Part shown: positions 57,829 to 64,000 of the stretch, in pieces
Layout of the letters: each line of letters begins with the position of its first letter
Position numbering within the stretch: position 1 is the first letter of the stretch
NCBI GenBank assembly: GCA_014871385.1
Contig: CM026422.1
Coordinates: 13,132,831 to 13,196,830, forward strand
Length of the DNA stretch: 64,000 bases
From: Ceratodon purpureus
Taxonomy: Eukaryota; Streptophyta; Bryopsida; Pseudoditrichales; Ditrichaceae
Reading direction: 5' to 3'
Program-made: the position numbers and the translations under genes
The notes under the pieces: generated by a model
Told to the model about the DNA's origin: nothing
Database searches by the model: none
What the model saw: only the letters and a program-made list of their open reading frames with translations

Positions 57829-59004
57829 TCAGTTATCATGTTCTGGAAAAGTTTCTGCAATACATGCCTTGGCCTTGGCCATCCAAAGACTCTTTGATAT
57901 TGCATTCCTTCTTGCACAAAGCTCTTGAACAAATTTCCCTCCTGTGCCGATTGCAATTTGAAATTGTTTTGTACATTCTTGCTTCATGTATTCTAGGGTC
58001 TCTCTGTAGTTGTCATCAATGCTTGCCAAGCTTTGTAGTGCGTGGTTTGCGACGGCCAATCTCTCTTGTGTGGATGTTCCTACTTGTCTGCTGGTGGATA
58101 CACCGTTGTGCACTTCGTCCGTCGCCTCTTGCATCCACTCGGTTTTCCAAAAACTATCACCGAATATGATGCAAATGTTATGCAACACCAAGCATGTGCT
58201 CACAAGTTCAGGGACATTCTTCAAATGCACATCAACTCTCTTTAACAAGATGCACCACCTGCGCTTGAGCGTCCCAAATGCTCTCTCTACGCACATGCGT
58301 GTGGAGCTTTGTACAAAATTCCAATGGTACTCCTCCCTTGTCAAGCCGTCTTTGTGGCCCCTGAACGGTGCCAACATCCAAGGGCGACAAGGATATGCAG
58401 CATCACCAACTAGTGCGTATAGTGAGAGTCTTCCGTCCTCACAGCACTATCCAATATCAGTTCTCCCCCATAAGTTGGCATCATGCATCGAGCCTGCCCA
58501 ACCTATGTCGAAATTCCAAAACAAACATTTACTAGAAACCACCCCTTGCAAGATGATAGAGTGGAATCCCTTACGATTGTAGTAATCTGCGGCGTGTAGT
58601 TGGGGCGCCACAATGGGAATGTGGGAGCCATCCACGGCCTCCACCACGTACGGTATATTGTGAATGTTCTGAAACTCTTGTGCAAATTTCTCCATAACGC
58701 TAGCTGAAGGCCATCTCATGAACCTCTTGAGCGAAACGGATTTCACGGCACCACAGAATTGAGAGACCGCAAGTTGACTTGTGGAAAGACCAATTCTATA
58801 CAAATCTGCGATGGTTTGCATCATATTACCTGTCGCTAATCTGGATATGGCTACGGCAATCTTCACTTGAAGAGGAACTGCAAGTTGCATGCTTGTATCT
58901 TGCCGCATCATGACCGGTGCAAGGGTGCTACACAAATATTCAAATGTCGACATATCCATACGCATTCGCCCTTTGAACTCTCTCGTGTTAAATGACCCCA
59001 ACAA
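57829..59004 (-). pseudogene. PIF/Harbinger DDE transposase with one in-frame stop (copy 2)
   Basis: Two open parts in one frame (59004-58447 and 58446-57829) are separated only by a TAG at 58447-58449. First part: LATGNMMQTIADLYRIGLST (HTH region), VVEAVDGSHIPIVAP (first Asp) and GWAGSMHDANLWGRT. After the stop: VGDAAYPCRPWMLAPFRG (second Asp), then MCVERAFGTLKRRWCILLKR (Glu). About 390 codons in total. The rest of the DDE domain looks well preserved, including the GWAGSMHD block that is altered in copy 1. The single nonsense codon makes this a young pseudogene. Confidence 0.85.
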
Positions 59005-59502
59005 ATTTTGATCGAAGAATCCAGATTGGTGTAAGCCTCTGTCATGCGCCTACAGACGTCTTGGCGCGCTGCAAGAAGTCTCCTAAATCCTCGCAGTGCT
59101 AATGTCATGAAATATAGCTGTTGCTACTGCCACACAAGAACCGCGCTCTGATCCATTGACATACTCTCTAAGATGACGAACAAAGAGCATTGGAAAACAA
59201 ACAGAATCATGAGCCTCTGACCCTCGACGTCCATGTTTGAAATCCATGGTTGTTCATAGGACCTCCCCGTCCGCAGGGTTGTTCATGGGACAAAAGGACC
59301 TGTCCGTCCGTCCGGTCCGCTCGTCCGTCCGTTAGGGGTCAGGGGAGGTCCGTTTGACCAGGACTTACGGTTGACCACCCAAATGGTGAAATGGGAGTTA
59401 CCTTGGCCACCTAGGATGCCACGCGTCCGACATGTCACCAAATATTGTTGACTTGGGGGATGACGTGGCTAAGAGGAAGGGCGCCAACGCCTTGAGTGAG
59501 GG

Positions 59503-59788
59503 AGGCGCGAGCACGTGAGAGGGGGGGCGCGAGCGTCTTGGGAAGGGGGGCGCGAGCGAGGGGGCGCGAGCGACTGGGAGGGGCGCGGGCGCCTGCGAGG
59601 GGGGGGGGCGCGAGCGCCTTTGATGGTGGGGGGGCGCGAGCGCCTGCGATTGCAGGGGGGCGCGAGGAAGGGGTTTGGGGTGGGGGCGCGAGCGCCTGCG
59701 AAGGGGGGGCGCGAGCGCCTGCAAAGGGGGGGCGCTAGCGCCTGCGAAGGGGGGGCGCGAGCGCCTGCGAAGGGGGGGGCGCGAGCTG
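59503..59788. repeat. G-rich minisatellite on the left of the hAT gene
   Basis: About 14 copies of a core gggggcgcgagc followed by gcctgcgaag or similar, with G runs of 6-9. Unit length is about 18-24 bp. The same core is repeated to the right of the transposase in the same orientation. Read as protein it gives spurious Arg/Ala/Gly- or Pro-rich frames. Confidence 0.9.
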
Positions 59789-59958
59789 GGAACAAGAATC
59801 AACCACTGAAGGAAATTAAGACACTACTGAATTTTTCATAGTGACATAAATGAGAGAAGTTTCAATTCATGTCGAAACAAAATTACATTCAATAGCCTTA
59901 GCTAATGTTTTATGGACATTGACTAAGGTTAACATATAAGTATCTACGTATAAAATTT

Positions 59959-59960
<2 letters not shown>

Positions 59961-59992
<32 letters not shown>
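59961..59992. repeat. (AT)n microsatellite
   Basis: About 16 AT dinucleotides in a strongly AT-rich stretch between the G-rich array and the transposase stop codon. Confidence 0.9.
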
Positions 59993-59997
<5 letters not shown>

Positions 59998-60085
59998 TTT
60001 TTTGTGTTTTTTTAAAATTATTTTGGAGACATATATATTATACTTTCTCTATATAACTTCTATATGTAATATGCTAATAGATGTA

Positions 60086-63000
60086 TCACTTTTTTTTGTT
60101 TTTTTTGGCGGTGCGCCGCTCTGGATTCCTTCGAGTACCGGGCTTACCCAATGGTACTCTTACAACAATGTCTTCATCATCAGGTGCTTCTTCACGGCTA
60201 TCTTCTGATGAGTAATATCCTTCTGAGGATTTCGACCCCTCGTCATCTCCATCTCCCCCCTGATTAGGCACATACTCCTCCACCGTGGAATGAATGTTGC
60301 GAATTTCGTGGTCAACTGTACCATCCACCACTGTGGTCACAATTCTTTTGATCTTCCGTCTTTTGGTCTTATCGGTGATTCCGTCCACATTCATTACGGG
60401 TAATCTACGTTTACCCAGAGCCACATGTACAGACGGGGTAGTTCCAACAGTATATCCTGAAAAAAAAGGGCGAACGTTTGTTGGACCTTTCCGTGACCGT
60501 ATTACTCCATGACGCGTCGTAGAAGGTCCAGCTGGTAGACTTTGTCCAGAAGAAGTGAGTGGAATGCTTGTATTCGGTGTTGGAGTTAATGAACCATGCC
60601 CAGTAGAAGTGTTTGAACGAGGTGGAGGGGGTCGACCCAACCCTGCAAGTACTGCTCCGATTGAAGGTGTACTCTGGGGCAGGGGTGTTTGAAACAATCG
60701 GCCAATAGGAATTTCATCTTCTTCTCCATTTCTGACTGTCTCGGATTGTTCATTTCTTGGAGGGCTTTCATCCAAACCTCCAGACCTGATTGTTTCCTCA
60801 ACATTTACTGGCAGAGTGGCCTGGAGTTGTTCAACTTCTTCTCCTCCCTCAACGTCTTCTGGAATTGGAATTTGCTCTCCCATGTTGTTACCCCCTTCTT
60901 CATTGTCATTGTTCGAAACGCTACGAACGGGGTAAATGTCATCATTATTGCCACCATCGTCGCTTTGATGCTGAGTCATTTCGACTTCAAATTCATCGTC
61001 AATATCATCGTCTGCCCGATCGTATGCGACCTCGCCTCTAGCTTGTATTTCATTGACAACGTGGTGAGGCGAAGTAGCTGCCTCTTCATCAAATCCTGCC
61101 CAGTCAAAAACTCCATTCGGCTGGTTAACGGGTTCAGTGCGTGGCATGTCACCATCACCATTGTCCACGGGTAACTCTGGATACTCATCATCCATAGTAG
61201 CAGGAGTGTAATGAACTCCACCGTCATCACCATCGCCTTCATTAACTTCAAGTCCGTCGTGGAATCCTTCATCTCCATCATCATCACATACGTCTTCATC
61301 GTACATGGCTGGCACTTCTTCATCCGAGTCTTCGGAGAACGGTTGGTTCTCGTACCAAAGAACAGGATCCGCTCCACGTCGTTCTCGAAGGAGCTTACTG
61401 TTCGTGTAAATGTACACCAAGTCTTCTGCCTTCTTCACGGCCAATCGGTTGCGAACCTTACTGTGAACAAAGGAATACATGCTCCAATTTCGCTCACATG
61501 ATGATGCCGAGCATGTTAACGAAAGGATGCGCTTTGCTATCAACGGTAACGCATCGCCCCCAACCCGCTGCCACCATTGATGAGGTAGCATCTTAGTCTG
61601 TCGAATGTTTGGGGCCTCCAAAGGGCTGAATGGACCGGTGCGTTCCTCAAACTGTGTTAGCTCGAACAACACAGTATCGTGGTCCAGTTTAAGGCACTCA
61701 CTCAAATGAATTAGCACTTGCAGGAGTGCACGCTTCGCAGCACTGTTAGTCAATAGCTCGTGGCTCTCCGGGAAAATGTAGGGATTCAAAATGGCGCCTG
61801 CGTAATGGAGATCTGTCAACATCATCTTCCATCTCTTCGTAAAATGTTTCTCAAAGCGATCTGCTATAGCGGGGTCTAGGAAAAAAGGATCACCCCGTAG
61901 ACGGAACACATGCTTCTTCAAATTATTCATGGCCAACCATGCCCTCCCCATTGCCGGTGTTTGTCCATCAAATGTCTTCAAGGTCACAACAGCCGGCTTC
62001 ATAACATGCACAAGATTCTCACAACGTAACCAAAATGTCTCATCGAGAATGGTACTCCGTACTTGACATGCTAAGGTGTGAGCTCGATAACCGTTTGACC
62101 GATTGAATAAAGTACCCACATATTCATCCCACTTCGGACTGGCTACCACCTGGATTAGTGCCTCCCTCAGTTCAAGCAATCGAACAATCATCAAGTACGA
62201 GCATCCAAATCTTGTCTCCGCTGGTAACAACAGAGACAACTTCGGGCTGAATTGGCGAAACAAAGCCATGGTGACATGACGGCGACGTATAAAATTTGGT
62301 ATGCGTTTTGCCAAGGCAATCAGCTCTTTGAAGGTTGCTTCCTTCCCCCAATCTTCTAGTAAGAGGTCCATGATGTGAGCTGCACAACCTTGCTTGTAAA
62401 TGTGAGGATAAGCTTCAACCACCTGGTCCATGGCTCCCAACATCGCACTAGCATTGTCGGAGCAAATCTGTACCACATTCTGCGGTCCAACTTCTTTGAT
62501 GTACTCTTTCAATTTCCCAGCTATGTATGCCTTTGATTTCTTGTACCCCGTTGTATCAATGGAACCTAGGAATATATCTCCTGCTGGACACACAAGCATG
62601 ACATTCATCAACGGCCGATGAACAACGTTGTCCCATCCATCCGAGCAAATAGTTGCCCCGTACAAGCTAATACACTGCTTCGTTTTCTCCTCTATTCTCA
62701 ACTTGAGAAGCTGCTTTGTTGGCTGGATGTGCTTGGTTCGCATTGCGTTGTATGCTGGTGGACGGTACACAAAACCCGCTTTCGATGTTGCCTCCACAGC
62801 AGCGATAAAAGATGGATGTCTAACCACATTGAAAGGCACATTCGCTTCATAAAAATAGGACGCCCATTTCTCATCCAATTCATTGCGCATCCCAATCTGA
62901 TAGGCCTCGGTAAAACTTTGTTGTCGCATAGATCTTGGTGTACATGAATCGCCTCTGCTTATAGGCGGAGTTGACTGAGACGGTTGAACTTGGGAAATCC

Positions 63001-63412
63001 TCTCCTCTTGGACCTCCTCCGTTCTCTGAGGCACTTCCGTAGATTGCTCAGCAGGCATAGACTGGCTAGAACATGGTGCCAAGTGTGCCAAGTGTGCCTC
63101 GCCATCACCACCATCAGTGCCGTATATCTCCGCATGTGTCATTCTTTTTGGTATTACATTACCACAATTGGCAAAACGCCTAAATACGGCGGCGGGGGCC
63201 TTCGTACAATGACTCTTGCTTGAACCTTCACCCCATCCATAGTGCTTGAAAGCTCTTTGTCGTTTATAACGAAAGGTGAAATTGCACCACACACATTTCA
63301 CATGGTCCTTATCAATGAACGTCCACCACGGAGCCCACTCAGCCGTCGACTGACGCTGTTGACCTGCCATTCTCCGTGTCTCTGAAAAGGTACAATGATC
63401 TCCTGTCTGCAA
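60086..63412 (-). CDS. hAT transposase with BED finger and long acidic C-terminal extension
   Basis: Uninterrupted frame of 1108 codons; the methionine at MAGQQRQ, 14 residues in, is an equally likely start. A BED-type zinc finger lies near 38-70 (C40 and C43 in VKCVWC, then H and C in KSHC). The DUF659/RNase H-like catalytic region spans about 240-400: ICSDGWDNVVHRPLMNVML, QICSDNASAMLGAMD, QGCAAHIMDLLLEDWG and LLPAETRFGCSYL. The hAT C-terminal dimerisation domain contains LPHQWWQRVGGDALPLIAKR and SASSCERNWSMYSFVHSKVR near 620-670. After it come about 400 residues that are acidic and low-complexity, ending in a basic tail (RRTAKKNKKK). Most hAT proteins stop soon after the dimerisation domain. 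The intact frame suggests a recently active element. Confidence 0.9.
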   Translation of the reverse strand: MQTGDHCTFSETRRMAGQQRQSTAEWAPWWTFIDKDHVKCVWCNFTFRYKRQRAFKHYGWGEGSSKSHCTKAPAAVFRRFANCGNVIPKRMTHAEIYGTDGGDGEAHLAHLAPCSSQSMPAEQSTEVPQRTEEVQEERISQVQPSQSTPPISRGDSCTPRSMRQQSFTEAYQIGMRNELDEKWASYFYEANVPFNVVRHPSFIAAVEATSKAGFVYRPPAYNAMRTKHIQPTKQLLKLRIEEKTKQCISLYGATICSDGWDNVVHRPLMNVMLVCPAGDIFLGSIDTTGYKKSKAYIAGKLKEYIKEVGPQNVVQICSDNASAMLGAMDQVVEAYPHIYKQGCAAHIMDLLLEDWGKEATFKELIALAKRIPNFIRRRHVTMALFRQFSPKLSLLLPAETRFGCSYLMIVRLLELREALIQVVASPKWDEYVGTLFNRSNGYRAHTLACQVRSTILDETFWLRCENLVHVMKPAVVTLKTFDGQTPAMGRAWLAMNNLKKHVFRLRGDPFFLDPAIADRFEKHFTKRWKMMLTDLHYAGAILNPYIFPESHELLTNSAAKRALLQVLIHLSECLKLDHDTVLFELTQFEERTGPFSPLEAPNIRQTKMLPHQWWQRVGGDALPLIAKRILSLTCSASSCERNWSMYSFVHSKVRNRLAVKKAEDLVYIYTNSKLLRERRGADPVLWYENQPFSEDSDEEVPAMYDEDVCDDDGDEGFHDGLEVNEGDGDDGGVHYTPATMDDEYPELPVDNGDGDMPRTEPVNQPNGVFDWAGFDEEAATSPHHVVNEIQARGEVAYDRADDDIDDEFEVEMTQHQSDDGGNNDDIYPVRSVSNNDNEEGGNNMGEQIPIPEDVEGGEEVEQLQATLPVNVEETIRSGGLDESPPRNEQSETVRNGEEDEIPIGRLFQTPLPQSTPSIGAVLAGLGRPPPPRSNTSTGHGSLTPTPNTSIPLTSSGQSLPAGPSTTRHGVIRSRKGPTNVRPFFSGYTVGTTPSVHVALGKRRLPVMNVDGITDKTKRRKIKRIVTTVVDGTVDHEIRNIHSTVEEYVPNQGGDGDDEGSKSSEGYYSSEDSREEAPDDEDIVVRVPLGKPGTRRNPERRTAKKNKKK

Positions 63413-63582
63413 CTGTTAGTATGACACATGTGAGAAAAAAATGGTATGTGTAGACATCAACCACAGGCCAATGTGATGCACATAGTCTCAAGCAAGGAGC
63501 CCACAAGGAGTTCCGGGACTAGAGGCCATGATTTCAAATGATATTGGGCTTGGGCTAAGTTGGTGGCATTTATACTTGTGAG

Positions 63583-64000
63583 GGGGGGCGCGAGTTTCTC
63601 CAGGCGGGGGGGCGCGAGCGTGTGCAGGGGGCGCGAGTTTCTCCAGGTGGGGGGGCGCGAGCTTCTCTTTCCAGGGGGGGGGCGCGAGCTTTTCCAGGGG
63701 GGGGCGCGACCTTCTCCAGGGGGGGCGCGAGCTTCTCCAGGGGGGCGCGAGCTTCTCCAACAGGGGGGGCGCGAGCTTCTCCGAGGGGGGGGGGGGCGCG
63801 AGCTTCTCCAAGGGGGGGGGGCGCGAGCTTCTCCAAGGGGGCGGGCGCGGGCTTCTCCAAGGGGGGGCGCGAGCTTTTTCAAGGGGGGGGGCGCAACCTA
63901 CTGCAAAGGGGGCGCGAGCTTCTCAGAGGGGGGGCGCGAGCTTCTGGAAGGGGGGGGGCGCGAGCTTCCAGAGGGGGGGGCGCGAACTTCCAGAGGGGGG
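63583..64000. repeat. G-rich minisatellite on the right of the hAT gene, running off the window
   Basis: More than 20 copies of a core gggggcgcgagc followed mostly by ttctccaag, ending in a variant with ttccagag. It begins about 170 bp upstream of the transposase start and continues to the window edge. G runs reach 10 or more. Confidence 0.9.

Noticed and set aside
59398-59841. Pro/Arg-rich open frames in both directions, also at 63457-63882
   Set aside because: Artefacts of the G-rich minisatellite, which is open in several frames because its units lack A and T.

Overview
This is nuclear DNA of a land plant, most likely a bryophyte (moss or liverwort). Genes have GT-AG introns and are separated by long, very AT-rich stretches. 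The lineage call rests on two gene types. One is an alpha/beta-hydrolase-NB-ARC-LRR receptor (the HNL class of NLR, described from liverworts). The other is a myristoylation-motif kinase resembling the kinase module of moss kinase-NLRs. It remains an inference; no organelle or rRNA marker is present.

Layout. 1-9.5 kb is a repeat-rich zone: three copies of a dispersed module carry nested short inverted-repeat elements, followed by a kinase-like pseudogene remnant and a truncated 5' copy of the HNL gene. 11.0-16.2 kb holds the HNL gene (hydrolase, NB-ARC, a highly homogenised LRR array, and a C-terminal ZZ zinc finger). 18.5-20.1 kb is a broken SERINC/TMS membrane-protein gene. 22.2-25.9 kb (minus strand) is an RSRC2-like splicing-related gene; seven coding exons were reconstructed with consistent phases. 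27-34 kb is AT-rich DNA with a long inverted repeat. 34.8-38.0 kb is a decayed, intron-bearing copy of the 26S proteasome lid gene RPN5. 40.4-42.3 kb is a five-exon gene for a probable chloroplast membrane protein. 44.4-45.6 kb is the single-exon kinase. 45.6-51.4 kb is AT-rich with a tandem segmental duplication. 51.5-64 kb is DNA-transposon territory: two PIF/Harbinger transposase plus Myb/trihelix pairs, and a large hAT transposase flanked on both sides by G-rich minisatellite.

The most interesting observations are these. (a) A family of non-coding elements has TTAA target duplications and shared CCC(C)TWAACG-type ends. Two of the three copies have a matching unoccupied site elsewhere in the window, so their insertion and duplication can be read directly. 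The pattern is that of piggyBac or Kolobok elements, not a standard plant transposon class. (b) The HNL receptor has lost its hydrolase nucleophile serine, has an exact 144-bp LRR DNA periodicity containing a recent 432-bp duplication, and ends in a ZZ zinc finger. (c) Two essential housekeeping gene families (RPN5, SERINC) occur as intron-retaining pseudogenes.

Intact or plausibly functional genes: HNL receptor, RSRC2-like, chloroplast membrane protein, kinase, hAT transposase, and the trihelix gene of Harbinger copy 2. The rest is repeat or relic.
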